Source: Flavobacteriales bacterium (GTDB taxonomy: Bacteria > Bacteroidota > Bacteroidia > Flavobacteriales_F > PHOS-HE28). Taken from it: a stretch of DNA of 64,000 nucleotides. Positions 54,547-62,145 of this stretch are shown here, piece by piece; position 1 is the first letter of the stretch; every line of letters begins with the position of its first letter. The translations under genes and the position numbers were made by a program. The notes beneath the pieces were generated by a model, which saw nothing but the letters and a program-made list of their open reading frames with translations, did not search any database and was not told the origin of the DNA. The DNA is taken from contig JADJAA010000001.1 in NCBI GenBank assembly GCA_016704485.1, positions 2,447,501 to 2,511,500 on the forward strand. Reading direction: 5' to 3'.

Positions 54547-54951
54547 TCACTCGTTGTATTGAACTATCACTTCCACACATGGGGTTTGAGGTTTGGCTTT
54601 TTCATAGTGCAAGTCATATGCGTCCTGACTTTCTCCGAGCCATGTAATATAGATTTTGGACTCATCGATCGAATGAAATGCCTTGATTTTACCATACACT
54701 TCAAGAGCTCTTCTTTTTGATAGTTCGGTGTTAGATGCTTCGGTTCCCGACGTAGTTGCATAACCGAATATTTTCAAGTAGTTGAAGTTGGGTTCTTGAA
54801 GCAATTGGGCTATTGTTTGAATTTGACTCTCAGCTTCTTCAGATAGTTTGCTCGATCCTATGTCAAAGCACATTCTGAATTCTTTTTGCCTCTGGCCAAA
54901 ACCGAACGTCGTGTTCAAAACGAGTATCAGAAGAATCAAAGTGGATTTCAT
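54547..54951 (-). CDS. OmpA-like domain protein (cassette gene)
   Basis: A 134-residue exported protein: signal peptide MKSTLILLILVLNTTFGFG, then an OmpA_C-type fold (FDIGSSKLSEEAESQIQTIAQLLQEPNFNYLKIFGYATTSGTEASNTELSKRRALEVYGKI). The domain commonly binds peptidoglycan, but the Asp/Arg pair is only partly recognisable (NxxLSxxRAxxV is present). It lies in a cassette whose ends, GTTAGCTGCC (54529) and GGCAGCTAAC (54959), are perfectly complementary. Confidence 0.8.
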   Translation of the reverse strand: MKSTLILLILVLNTTFGFGQRQKEFRMCFDIGSSKLSEEAESQIQTIAQLLQEPNFNYLKIFGYATTSGTEASNTELSKRRALEVYGKIKAFHSIDESKIYITWLGESQDAYDLHYEKAKPQTPCVEVIVQYNE

Positions 54952-54958
54952 TCTAAAT

Positions 54959-55094
54959 GGCAGCTAACTAGCGGATAAACGTAATACGTTTATCCGATAT
55001 CAAAGGACGTCAAAGATCTTGACCTGAAAGCCTTTCACAACGGTTTGGCTATGGCACTTGGCCCGAAGGGCATCTGCTATAGCTTGTGTTGGGC
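54959..55094 (-). repeat. attC-like site B3 with 70-bp module
   Basis: GGCAGCTAAC (54959-54968), then the conserved module TAGCGGATAAACGTAATACG... with palindrome CGGATAAACG/CGTTTATCCG, then CACAACGG and a hairpin (GGTTTGGCTATGGC / GCTATAGC), core GTTGGGC at 55088-55094. The hairpin is less perfect than in B2. Confidence 0.65.
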
Positions 55095-55481
55095 GTTCGT
55101 GCTTTTCTTATTTATTATTCTTGTCAGTCCACCACCTAAAAATCCAACCAACGCGGCAAAACCGGTCATGATCAAAGCCGTCATGATCCAAAGTCCAGTT
55201 GATGCTTGATTGTCTATGTCGCCAGTGTTTGCGTTAAGGATCATTGAAAGTTTCCATCCTATTGTCGAGTCAAAGAGACCGAGAATTGCTGCAAATAGTA
55301 CTCCCGTCGTTATGTCCTTTTGTCTTGCGGTAAGAAATGCAGTCGTTCCGTAAATAATGAAAGAAAATGGAGATAAGAATGAATAGTTAAAGTCAAACTG
55401 TCTTGAAGAGATTGAGCCAAGAGTGTCGAGCAGTACTAATGCGAGTAGTGCGATTAGAAGTACTTTATATTCCTGTTTCAT
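55077..55481 (-). CDS. Four-helix membrane protein (cassette gene)
   Basis: A 134-residue membrane protein with about four hydrophobic segments (VLLIALLALVLLDTLGSI, FSFIIYGTTAFLTARQ, GVLFAAILGLFDSTIGWKL, GLWIMTALIMTGFAALVGFLGGGL). No family recognised. Its stop codon at 55077 lies inside the attC-like hairpin of site B3, so the last codons (NAQHKL) are specified by the recombination site. Confidence 0.7.
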   Translation of the reverse strand: MKQEYKVLLIALLALVLLDTLGSISSRQFDFNYSFLSPFSFIIYGTTAFLTARQKDITTGVLFAAILGLFDSTIGWKLSMILNANTGDIDNQASTGLWIMTALIMTGFAALVGFLGGGLTRIINKKSTNAQHKL

Positions 55482-55502
55482 TGTATATCGTTCTTTTGCA
55501 TG

Positions 55503-55653
55503 CCGTGCAACTATCGGATAAACGTAATACGTTTATCCGCTATCAAAGAACGTCAAAGATCTTGACCTGAAAGCCTTTCACAACGTTCAGGCTATGTGCA
55601 ACCGAAGCGTCGGCCTGTGTGTTGGAGGTTGCGCATAGCCGTTGTTGGCAACC
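55503..55653 (-). repeat. attC-like site B4 with 70-bp module
   Basis: CCGTGCAAC (55503-55511), module with the palindrome CGGATAAACG/CGTTTATCCG, CACAACG, arms GGCTATGTGCAACC (55590-55603) and GGTTGCGCATAGCC (55627-55640), core GTTGGCAACC (55644-55653). Confidence 0.72.
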
Positions 55654-55654
55654 G

Positions 55655-56131
55655 TTATTCTCTGAAATCTTGGAGAAGTTTCTTCAACTCGGACCAATCA
55701 CTGTCCTCGTAGAAGTTTATCTCTATCGGATAAGGTTCATGAGATTCTAGCCCTTTGTTTAACATGGGCATGAATTCACTCAAGCCTTTGCTATAGTAAA
55801 CCAGTTCCTTCAGGTTGTTCCCAGTCCTACTATAGGCGTGAACGAACTCTGAGGATTTGGACTGTATGGTTTCTATAGCATCTTCAAGAGCAATCATTTT
55901 ATTGTTGACCTCTCTTGGGGGCATCCCGTTATTGGATGTGCCATCGTACTTCCAAGAAATCACTGTTAGAAAAGTGAAGTGAGTTTGAACTGCGATATCT
56001 GGAAGTCTGATTGAAAACTTCATGATAACAGGCAACTCGTTTTCATAGTATTCTCCAATCCTGCCTTTTGGTTCGTCAGAAGATGTGCCTGTCGGCGCCT
56101 TGCGTTTCCCGAAGCCGAAAAATGATGACAT
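55655..56131 (-). CDS. DUF695-like protein (cassette gene)
   Basis: A 158-residue soluble protein. The C-terminal part FVHAYSRTGNNLKELVYYSKG...YPIEINFYEDSDWSELKKLL matches DUF695, where a conserved E/D-D-x-W lies near the end. Function of DUF695 is unknown. Cassette ends GTTGGCAACC (55644) and GGTTGCTAAC (56166) are complementary with one mismatch. Confidence 0.68.
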   Translation of the reverse strand: MSSFFGFGKRKAPTGTSSDEPKGRIGEYYENELPVIMKFSIRLPDIAVQTHFTFLTVISWKYDGTSNNGMPPREVNNKMIALEDAIETIQSKSSEFVHAYSRTGNNLKELVYYSKGLSEFMPMLNKGLESHEPYPIEINFYEDSDWSELKKLLQDFRE

Positions 56132-56165
56132 GACTTTTAGCTGGTGATCTGGAGGTTTGTTCTAT

Positions 56166-56345
56166 GGTTGCTAACTAGCGGATAAACATAATACGACTAG
56201 ATATCAAAGGACTTCAAAGATCTTGAGCTGAAAGCCTTTCACAACGGCCAAGTATAAGCGTAGTGCGGGAATTCGGCGCGATTAACTGTCAATCTACTCC
56301 AGAATTTATTAGAAGCAAAAATGCTTAATTTTAGCTGTTTAGCCG
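56166..56345 (-). repeat. attC-like site B5 (degenerate) with module
   Basis: GGTTGCTAAC (56166-56175), short-type module (TAGCGGATAAACATAATACG, then GACTAGATATC), CACAACGG. The following 110 bases lack a clear long hairpin. Core GTTTAGCC at 56337 pairs with GGCTATAAC of the next site with one extra base. Probably a decayed site. Confidence 0.5.
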
Positions 56346-56869
56346 GCATTACGTTTATACAATGTTGTAGCCCGTTTTTCAATTTTCTCTTTTAATTCCG
56401 TTTCTGCTCGTTTTATTACCAATGTCATTCTGTCTTTGTATCTATCGTCTGAAAATTCAATTTCAATGTCATTGCCGACATCTTGAATCTTCTCAATCGA
56501 AACTTGTCCTTGTCTGAATTCAGCCCCATTCTTGTCAAATTCAAAAATCGTTGGTGTTAGAGGTTTTTCTCTACCCAATATTTTCATTTTCCCAATCACG
56601 ACAATATTTCGGTCATTTAGTATCAAATCGCAATTGTTAAAAGAGTAAAGAGTCTCAAAAGGGTCTAAGTCAAACTTGCTCTTCTTTTTAAACACATCAA
56701 AATTTTTGAACCAAACTTTCAAGTCAGTGAAAATTTCTGAAGAATTGTCTGAGTGTTCCTGAATTATCTTTTTCGTTTTCTTTTCAAGAGTTGTCATGTA
56801 TACCCAAAAAAAGACTATCGGAATTGACAAAACCGATACACTTAAAATTATTTGGATTACTTGATTCAT
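56339..56869 (-). CDS. Membrane-anchored protein, unknown (cassette gene)
   Basis: A 176-residue protein with one N-terminal membrane helix (about residues 4-24, VIQIILSVSVLSIPIVFFWVY) and a soluble AT-rich-coded domain with strand-like segments (DLILNDRNIVVIGKMKILGREKPLTPTIFEFDKN, IEIEFSDDRYKDRMTLVIKR). It resembles a PH-type or lipocalin-like small domain but I do not assign a family. Cassette ends GTTTAGCC and GGGCTATAAC (56888). Confidence 0.65.
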   Translation of the reverse strand: MNQVIQIILSVSVLSIPIVFFWVYMTTLEKKTKKIIQEHSDNSSEIFTDLKVWFKNFDVFKKKSKFDLDPFETLYSFNNCDLILNDRNIVVIGKMKILGREKPLTPTIFEFDKNGAEFRQGQVSIEKIQDVGNDIEIEFSDDRYKDRMTLVIKRAETELKEKIEKRATTLYKRNAG

Positions 56870-56887
56870 TGTTCTGTTTCTTCAAAT

Positions 56888-57039
56888 GGGCTATAACTAG
56901 CGGATAAACGTAATACGCTTATCCGATATCAAAGGACGTCAAAGATCTTGACCTGAAAGCCTTTCACAACGTTTAGGCTATGCGCAGCCGAAGCTTTGGT
57001 CAGTGATTGGGCGGTTGTGTATAGCCGTTGTTAGGCGAC
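56888..57039 (-). repeat. attC-like site B6 with 70-bp module
   Basis: GGGCTATAAC (56888-56897), module with the palindrome (CGGATAAACG/CGCTTATCCG), CACAACG, arms GGCTATGCGCAGCC (56976-56989) and GCGGTTGTGTATAGCC (57011-57026), core GTTAGGCGAC (57030-57039). Confidence 0.7.
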
Positions 57040-57236
57040 GTCTGTTTCTTTATTAGTTTTTTCTTGCCCTTAACAATCCATAATATAGGTCCGATGATTC
57101 CAATCATAGAGATGATGATCCATTCAACTTTGGATCCGTTAAAATCATTCGTTAAGATTCTGATGATTGCTGAGAATGTTGTAATCACAGACCAAAAACA
57201 TATTGCAATAAGAAGAAGTATAAGTCCTGGTTCCAT
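57000..57236 (-). CDS. PLDc_N-like small membrane protein (cassette gene)
   Basis: A 78-residue protein with two hydrophobic helices (LILLLIAICFWSVITTFSAI, VEWIIISMIGIIGPILWIVKG), matching the short PLDc_N (phospholipase D nuclease N-terminal) type by the W-x(n)-G-P/I-x-W-x(3)-G-K-K-K ending. Its last residues (PNNGYTQPPNH) and its stop codon at 57000 fall inside the attC-like hairpin of site B6. Cassette ends GTTAGGCGAC and GTCGCCTAAC are perfectly complementary. Confidence 0.65.
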   Translation of the reverse strand: MEPGLILLLIAICFWSVITTFSAIIRILTNDFNGSKVEWIIISMIGIIGPILWIVKGKKKLIKKQTSPNNGYTQPPNH

Positions 57237-57247
57237 GTGTTTTTAAT

Positions 57248-57440
57248 GTCGCCTAACTAGCGAACTTAATACGACTAGTAACAAAGGACGTCAAAGATCT
57301 TGACCTGAAAGCCTTTCACAACGGTCCTGCGCTTGCCGCAGGCCGCCTTTCGTGATCTTGTTCCTGGACGAAGTGTTCAACCCTTCAACGGGAGTTGGCA
57401 ACGGGACGAGGGCGGTTTGCGGCAAGAGCATGTTGTGCGA
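57248..57440 (-). repeat. attC-like site B7 with 70-bp module
   Basis: GTCGCCTAAC (57248-57257), short-type module, CACAACGG, arms CTTGCCGCAGGCCGCC (about 57333-57348) and GGCGGTTTGCGGCAAG (about 57411-57426) pairing 14 of 16, core GTTGTGCGA (57432-57440). Arm sequence differs from B2/B4/B8 but equals that of B12. Confidence 0.7.
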
Positions 57441-57457
57441 TCGTGCTTTCCTGTTAT

Positions 57458-57916
57458 TCAACTTGTGTATATTCTAGTATCAATCGCTTTATGATGTTCA
57501 AAACGAATTTCCAACCAGTCTGGGTCTATTCCAATAAACTGTCGTTTGGAGAAACCTAGGTAATAGGTCATTAAGTTCCCATTCTCGTTATACGGCTCAC
57601 CTAGTAGTTCCTTGATCTCAGTTTTGGTTAAGCCAATCAGTTTATGGTTGTCTACTAAGTCGTCGGCGTATTCGAATCTCTTCTCCGCGTTCTCAGTCCA
57701 TGCCACCTTATCGAAATTTCTTTCTGGATAGTAGGTCTCAATGGATATCCAAGTGAAGATCAGTGCAACATAGATGACTGGTGTCGCAAAGAATGTCGTC
57801 AACCACAGAAACGGGTTTCTAAGTCTGCTCCATGTTGGGTTGATCTTCTCTAAAATCAGTCGAACCAAAAAGAAGGTCGGTAAAGCAAGAATGAGATTGA
57901 TGATCAAAACGTCCAT
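57458..57916 (-). CDS. BamE/SmpA-like membrane protein (cassette gene)
   Basis: A 152-residue protein with two N-terminal hydrophobic segments (about residues 2-22 and 35-57) and a C-terminal domain containing LIGLTKTEIKELLGEPYNENGNLMTYYLG. This is the helix-turn pattern (GMTKxEVxxLLGEPxxx) of the SmpA/OmlA/BamE fold. A second gene with such a domain lies in the last cassette (63602-63973). Cassette ends GTTGTGCGA and GTCGCAGAAC match partly. Confidence 0.7.
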   Translation of the reverse strand: MDVLIINLILALPTFFLVRLILEKINPTWSRLRNPFLWLTTFFATPVIYVALIFTWISIETYYPERNFDKVAWTENAEKRFEYADDLVDNHKLIGLTKTEIKELLGEPYNENGNLMTYYLGFSKRQFIGIDPDWLEIRFEHHKAIDTRIYTS

Positions 57917-57940
57917 TTATTTCGTGGTTCGTTTTCGCAT

Positions 57941-58019
57941 GTCGCAGAACATTCAGGCTATGCGCAACCGAAGCGGAGGCCTGCGGGTTAGCGGTTGCGT
58001 ATAGCCGTTGTTGTAGCGC
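57941..58019 (-). repeat. Compact attC-like site B8
   Basis: GTCGCAGAAC (57941-57950) runs directly into arms GGCTATGCGCAACCG (57956-57970) and CGGTTGCGTATAGCC (57992-58006), core GTTGTAGCGC (58010-58019). This 79-bp site lacks the conserved module of about 70 bp, showing what the minimal site looks like. Confidence 0.75.
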
Positions 58020-58029
58020 GTTTTAATAT

Positions 58030-58497
58030 TTAATCCTCTGGAATCCATCCTTTTTCAAAGCGACCAAGTATCAATTCCATTTCATTGCTTCTATCCGTTC
58101 CTTCAATGTCGGTACAGACTATTGATATGTTATCCATGTCAGCCGTTACAGGCAAAGCGGTAGCGAAGAAGCATTGCCAAAAGGCATCAGCTAAAGTTTC
58201 ACCATTATGGCAGGTTGTTCCTATATCGATAAAGTCTACTTTTCTTGAAATCTCAATATCAACCATGATCTCGTCAAAAATGTCATGAAGTCTTTCGCCG
58301 AATTGTCCGTGTCCTTTAAACTCTAAAATTCCGTGGTCAATGGAATGACGGATGAATTCCTCGAACCTGTCTTTATTTGGCTCAATATCTGAAGTAGCAA
58401 GACAAAGCCAATTCTTAGTCGGTAACTGATCGAGTTGGAATTTGTCGTAATCGAACCAAAATACCCGTCGAGCACTATATGTTCCGATTGGTTTCAT
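58030..58497 (-). CDS. Hypothetical protein (cassette gene)
   Basis: A 155-residue soluble acidic protein (WFDYDKFQLDQLPTKNWLCLATSDIEPNKDRFEEFIRHSIDHGILEFKGHGQFGERLHDIFDEIMVDIEI). No family recognised; the pattern resembles small immunity-type or DUF-type proteins (DxFE...H...H). Cassette ends GTTGTAGCGC and GTGCTACAAC match with one change. Confidence 0.65.
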   Translation of the reverse strand: MKPIGTYSARRVFWFDYDKFQLDQLPTKNWLCLATSDIEPNKDRFEEFIRHSIDHGILEFKGHGQFGERLHDIFDEIMVDIEISRKVDFIDIGTTCHNGETLADAFWQCFFATALPVTADMDNISIVCTDIEGTDRSNEMELILGRFEKGWIPED

Positions 58498-58503
58498 TCC
58501 AAT

Positions 58504-58774
58504 GTGCTACAACTAGCGGTTAAACGTAATACGACTAGATATCAAAGGACGTCAAAGATCTTGACCTGAAAGCCTTTCACAACGGTCCTGCGCTTCCGCA
58601 TACCGCCTTTCGTGATCTTGTTCCTGGACGAAATGTACCACCCTTCAACGTTTTGCAGCTAAACGCCCGCAGGTTTCCCGCGACAAGCCTCGAAGCTCTG
58701 ATCATTCAAGTTTCCCACTTCTCTTTCGATTGAAGAAATGATGGCCTGCTGGCGTTTAGGTGCTGTTGGTGGCC
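58504..58774 (-). repeat. Composite attC-like site B9
   Basis: GTGCTACAAC (58504-58513), short-type module, then a truncated left half of a B7-type hairpin (CTGCGCTTCCGCATACCGCC), then a complete second hairpin: GCAGCTAAACGCCCGCAGG (58655-58673) with CCTGCTGGCGTTTAGGTGC (58745-58763), 17 of 19 paired, core GTTGGTGGCC (58765-58774). It looks like two sites fused after loss of a cassette. No gene is seen in 58498-58864. Confidence 0.65.
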
Positions 58775-58864
58775 GTGTGCTGGGTATGGCGCCTGGGCCT
58801 TGTGTATGGGCGGCCTGTATGCGCGATGGTGGGCTTGAGTTCCGGTTGTGCGATGCGCTTTTCT

Positions 58865-59440
58865 TCAGCGGGAGATGTTCACCATTACAACAGTTGGTTC
58901 AAAAAAATCCACTCGTTCACATATCATCTCCGGTTGAATGGTGCTCACTTCCCGAAATAGATCCATCATCATGCGAGAAACTACTTCTGGTTCGCGGAGG
59001 TCAACAACAATGAACCGATTTCCCCAAGATGTGTACACGAAACAATGGATTCCATTGGTCATTTCCTCCAACGTTGTGGAGCCAATGAGAGAGTCGGCGT
59101 AAGCCTTTTGGAGATCGGTTAATTGCAAAGGCTTTGGGACACATGGTGCATTTCTGATACGCAACATGCCTTTGGGCTCTGTACTGACGACAATGAACGG
59201 GCTGGATTGGGAGGTGCTGTTGGCGTACCGTACAAGTGCATGCTTAAGTTCCGGATCCAGGACGATCTCATTAATGCGTAATTCCTTGTCATACTGGGTA
59301 ACGTGGTCCATACTTATCGGATCTTCCGCTTGGGGGCTATGGCAACCAGAAGCAAGAAGAAGCAAACCCAACGCAATGAATGGCTCAACGATGAGCAAGG
59401 TGGACATGCACACACTCGTTGATACAAATAATTTTTTCAT
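58865..59440 (-). CDS. Lipoprotein-like hypothetical protein (cassette gene)
   Basis: A 191-residue protein with a long hydrophobic N-terminus and lipobox-like LLLASGC near residue 33. The body includes VSTEPKGMLRIRNAPCVPKPLQLTDLQKAYADSLIGS and HCFVYTSWGNRFIVVDLREPEVVSRMMMDLFRE. No family recognised. The stop codon falls within an 18-bp sequence (CTTTTCTTCAGCGGGAGA, 58858) that recurs upstream of the start (59506). Cassette ends GTTGGTGGCC and GGCCACCAAC are perfectly complementary. Confidence 0.62.
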   Translation of the reverse strand: MKKLFVSTSVCMSTLLIVEPFIALGLLLLASGCHSPQAEDPISMDHVTQYDKELRINEIVLDPELKHALVRYANSTSQSSPFIVVSTEPKGMLRIRNAPCVPKPLQLTDLQKAYADSLIGSTTLEEMTNGIHCFVYTSWGNRFIVVDLREPEVVSRMMMDLFREVSTIQPEMICERVDFFEPTVVMVNISR

Positions 59441-59529
59441 TGTCCTAAACGATGCAAATGCTCCAGAATGTTGCTGTGGTCAAAGGACCAGACTAAGCTG
59501 CGGGCCTTTTCTTCAGCGGGAGAAGCCAT

Positions 59530-59620
59530 GGCCACCAACTATCGGATAAACGTAATACGTTTATCCGATATCAAAGGACGGCAAAGATCTTGACCTGAAA
59601 GCCTTTTACAACGGCTACCT
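59530..59620 (-). repeat. Truncated attC-like site B10 with 70-bp module
   Basis: GGCCACCAAC (59530-59539), module with the palindrome CGGATAAACG/CGTTTATCCG, then CCTTTTACAACGG and no hairpin. It is the border of this part of the array with the FN3-protein gene. Confidence 0.6.
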
Positions 59621-59631
59621 ACAGAATACCA

Positions 59632-59657
59632 AAAGCCCCCGGAACTCCGGGGGCTTT
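59632..59657 (-). terminator. Hairpin terminator of the FN3-protein gene
   Basis: Twelve-base perfect stem AAAGCCCCCGGA / TCCGGGGGCTTT with a 2-base loop. On the minus strand the stem ends in TTTT. It lies 33 bases downstream of the FN3 gene stop. Confidence 0.8.
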
Positions 59658-59689
59658 GGTAGTGGAAGAGGGATGATAACGCGCTTGGC

Positions 59690-60307
59690 TTATGCAGCTT
59701 TTGCGGTTACGGCATCGCATACCGGTCCTACGCCTACCACACCTACGGCGGCAGCGCGGAACGAGTATTTCTTATCCGTAATAAGTCCCATCACCGTTAG
59801 GCGGGCCTTGCTGGTCATGCCAACTGGAACCCACACTCCGCTGCCCGTAGGGTCGCCTTCGCAGATGTACACTTGGTACATTCGTGCGCCATGCACACCT
59901 TTCCAGCGGAGATCAACTTGACCTTCTATGGCGCCGGTGGTGCCCTCGAACTTTGTTGGTGCATTCAACTTATCTACTGGATCTGGTGTCTTGGCCAATT
60001 CGAAACCGCTGCCCACCGCCATATCCACATCGCCACCAGCTACACTATTCACATAGCGCGCCAGTTTCACGATCATGGTAGAGAGGTTCTTGGCAGCTTC
60101 GTTCTTAACTGCGACCGCTGCATGGGCACCGCTTTCCGCAGCCGCAATGGCGACTACTAGAGCGACACGTGCTGCGGTCATGTCCGCAAGGTTTGGTGAG
60201 GGGTTCACAAAATTCGCGTTTCCGGTCATTTGGGATTCCACATGGCTACACTTGCCGATCAGTTCCGAAGGTTTCAGGCCTTTGAGTCCTGCTTTGATAA
60301 CTTTCAT
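59690..60307 (-). CDS. Fibronectin type III domain protein
   Basis: A 205-residue protein. The N-terminal half is an alanine-rich helical region (ARVALVVAIAAAESGAHAAVAVKNEAAKNLSTMIVKLARYVNSVAGGDVDMAVGSGFEL). The C-terminal half is one FN3 domain (about residues 110-200: LNAPTKFEGTTGAIEGQVDLRWKGVHGARMYQVYICEGD...ADKKYSFRAAAVGVVGVGP-like). No signal peptide is obvious. This layout recurs as abundant small proteins of unknown function in Bacteroidota. ATG 60307 is used because the frame upstream (to 60397) is Pro/Thr/Gly-rich and lacks coding character. Confidence 0.72.
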   Translation of the reverse strand: MKVIKAGLKGLKPSELIGKCSHVESQMTGNANFVNPSPNLADMTAARVALVVAIAAAESGAHAAVAVKNEAAKNLSTMIVKLARYVNSVAGGDVDMAVGSGFELAKTPDPVDKLNAPTKFEGTTGAIEGQVDLRWKGVHGARMYQVYICEGDPTGSGVWVPVGMTSKARLTVMGLITDKKYSFRAAAVGVVGVGPVCDAVTAKAA

Positions 60308-60591
60308 CGTTGTTCGTTTTTGATTACCGCTGGTTCGGGGTCCGTTGGTTGACGTTGGCCCTGGCGTTCCATTAGTGGGTTGTCGCTGGCCGGACATTGA
60401 TGCGTGAATGCCCCTTGTGCGGTTACGGCCCTATTTCATGTTAATAACGAAACCGTTGATAACAGGGCACTCTGGAAGCCCCTTGGTTAAAACTTTAACA
60501 CTTTCAACCGTTTTTTACGTTTTCAGGAACGCGCCGTTCCCGCGCATGTTCGCCATCATTTTAACATTGTCGGGATCATTTTGTTAGAGGA

Positions 60592-60915
60592 TCAAGCCAT
60601 TTTCTTCTTTGTCTTTTTCATTTTCTCCTTTGTACTTGCGGCAAGTTCCTTTGTCTTTTTCATTTTCTCCTTTGTACTTGCGGCAAGTTCCTTTGTCTTT
60701 TTCATTTTCTCCTTTGTACTTGCGGCAAGTTCCTTTGTCTTTTTCATTTTTTCCTTTGTACTTGCGGCAAGTTCCTTTGTCTTTTTCATTTTCTCCTTTG
60801 CACTTGCGGCATGTTCCTTTGTCTTTTTCATTTTCTCCTTTGTACTTGCGGCAAGTTCCTTTGTCTTTTTCATTTTCTCCTTTGCACTTGCGGCAACTTC
60901 CTCTGTCTTTTTCAT
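60592..60915 (-). CDS. Repeat protein of 14-residue helical units
   Basis: A 107-residue protein made of about seven repeats of KEKMKKTKELAAST (encoded by 42-bp DNA repeats), with MKKTEEVAASAK at the start and KTKKKMA at the end. It is very lysine-rich and would form one long amphipathic or coiled-coil helix, similar in style to LEA-type or histone-like proteins. The same DNA has two other long open frames, a consequence of the repeat. Whether it is translated is not shown; I chose this frame for its alanine/lysine helix pattern. Confidence 0.45.
   Translation of the reverse strand: MKKTEEVAASAKEKMKKTKELAASTKEKMKKTKEHAASAKEKMKKTKELAASTKEKMKKTKELAASTKEKMKKTKELAASTKEKMKKTKELAASTKEKMKKTKKKMA
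60611..60915 (+). repeat. Tandem 42-bp repeat array
   Basis: Seven units of 42 bp (60611, 60653, 60695, 60737, 60779, 60821, 60863) plus part of an eighth. Variants are TTTTCTCC/TTTTTTCC, GTACTT/GCACTT and GCAAGTT/GCATGTT. Confidence 0.9.
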
Positions 60916-60960
60916 TTTGGCAAAGGGTAGGGCAGGGCCGCATGGTAGTTTCCGCTGTGC

Positions 60961-61051
60961 CCTATAGTAGTATGGTATACCTTCCTATAGTAGTATGGTA
61001 TACCCCCCTATAGTAGTATGGTATACCTGCCCTATAGTAGTATGGTATAGC
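60961..61051 (+). repeat. Four direct repeats of CCTATAGTAGTATGGTATA
   Basis: Copies at 60961, 60984, 61007 and 61031, spaced 23, 23 and 24 bases apart. They sit between the 42-bp repeat array and the next gene. Each unit has a partial palindrome (GGTATACC junctions). Role unknown: tandem operator, repeated promoter element or replication iteron are possible. Confidence 0.85.
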
Positions 61052-61112
61052 GTCCTTAAAATACCCACTTGTGGGTATTGCCGGATCGCGTGTACTACCT
61101 CACCTTCGGTGT

Positions 61113-61667
61113 ATGTGTCTGAAGCAGATCGGGGTAGAGCTCGCGCTTATGGCCGGCACGCGCCCACACATCCATGCGTATATCTTCTACGATGCGGATG
61201 CCGCACCGAAGCTGCCACTGGTACGCAGCACCTTGCCTACCCGCATGGCGTTCGGGCCGGACCTAACAGCGCTGCTGGCCAAAGCGCGCCGCAAACGCGG
61301 CCACCACGAACCGAAACGGTTGGTCTGGTCGCCGTGGGTGCGCATGCCGTATTATTTTTTCAGTGCCAAGCTCCCCGGCAATGGCCTGCCTACCCCGCAC
61401 GATACCCTGGGCGATCATCTGAAAGTAGTGGTGTACGTGAATTCACCGCAGCCCATTTACCACCATCCCGTGCTGCTGTACCTCAAGGGCAGCGAGCCGC
61501 GCGTACACCCCTTCGGCAACCGCCTGCAGTGGGTGGCCCACCCCCATTGGACCTTGGCAGATAACTTGGTACGCCCCACCTGCCTCCGCGAAGAAACCCC
61601 ATGCGGCTGTTGCGTACGCCTTAGCTACACCTTCACGCCGTACGCAGAGGCGGTTTGCGTGCGGTAG
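61113..61667 (+). CDS. Hypothetical protein, unknown
   Basis: A 184-residue protein from ATG 61113 (the open frame begins at 61071). It contains HIHAYIFYDADAAPKLPLVRSTLPTRMAFGPDLTALL, then PYYFFSAKLPGNGLPTPHDTLGDHLKVVVYVNSP and many His/Pro residues. I recognise no family. A longer overlapping open frame exists in another phase, but this frame has the more protein-like composition. It is GC-rich compared with the cassettes. Confidence 0.45.
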   Translation: MCLKQIGVELALMAGTRPHIHAYIFYDADAAPKLPLVRSTLPTRMAFGPDLTALLAKARRKRGHHEPKRLVWSPWVRMPYYFFSAKLPGNGLPTPHDTLGDHLKVVVYVNSPQPIYHHPVLLYLKGSEPRVHPFGNRLQWVAHPHWTLADNLVRPTCLREETPCGCCVRLSYTFTPYAEAVCVR

Positions 61668-61749
61668 CCGTGCCGTAACGGTGGTTGGGCGGATGGTGCT
61701 GTTGTGCGGTCGGGCTCACCGTAGCTGATACCGGATCACTGCCGAGCAC

Positions 61750-62095
61750 GGTAAAAGCGATCCGGATCCAGGACAAGGCTCGCGGCGTTGGCTTCGATTG
61801 GGACAACCGTGAGCAGGTTTGGGAAAAGGTACACGAGGAGTTGGGTGAGTTGAAGCACGAAGTGGATAACAACACTCCGGAACAAGCAGAAGAACTCGGC
61901 GACGTGCTGTTCTTACTAGTCAACTATGCGCGTTTTTTGAACATCGACCCCGACGAAGCACTGGAACGTACGAACCGCAAATTCATTCAACGGTTCCAAT
62001 TCCTCGAACGAGAAAGCCACAAGGACGGCAAAGTGATGGGAGAGATGACCTTGGAAGAAATGGAAGGCTATTGGCAACGGGCGAAGGGGGAGTGA
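61750..62095 (+). pseudogene. Duplicated 3' part of mazG
   Basis: From about 61752 the sequence repeats the second domain of MazG (VKAIRIQDKARGVGFDWDNREQVWEKVHEELGELKHEVDN...EGYWQRAKGE) almost exactly, with one residue change (FLLV in place of FSLV). It corresponds to mazG bases from about 54075 on, and the duplication continues past the stop into the attC-like site. The first domain is missing, so it should not make a working enzyme. Confidence 0.9.
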
Positions 62096-62145
62096 GCTGT
62101 GCCGTGTCCGATCCGTTCCTGTTCCGAGGGTAGGAAATGGTGAAT

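Noticed and set aside
60584..61013. Alternative long frames across the 42-bp repeats on both strands
   Set aside because: The repeat length is a multiple of three, so several frames stay open; their Cys/Tyr/Phe-rich translations look artificial.
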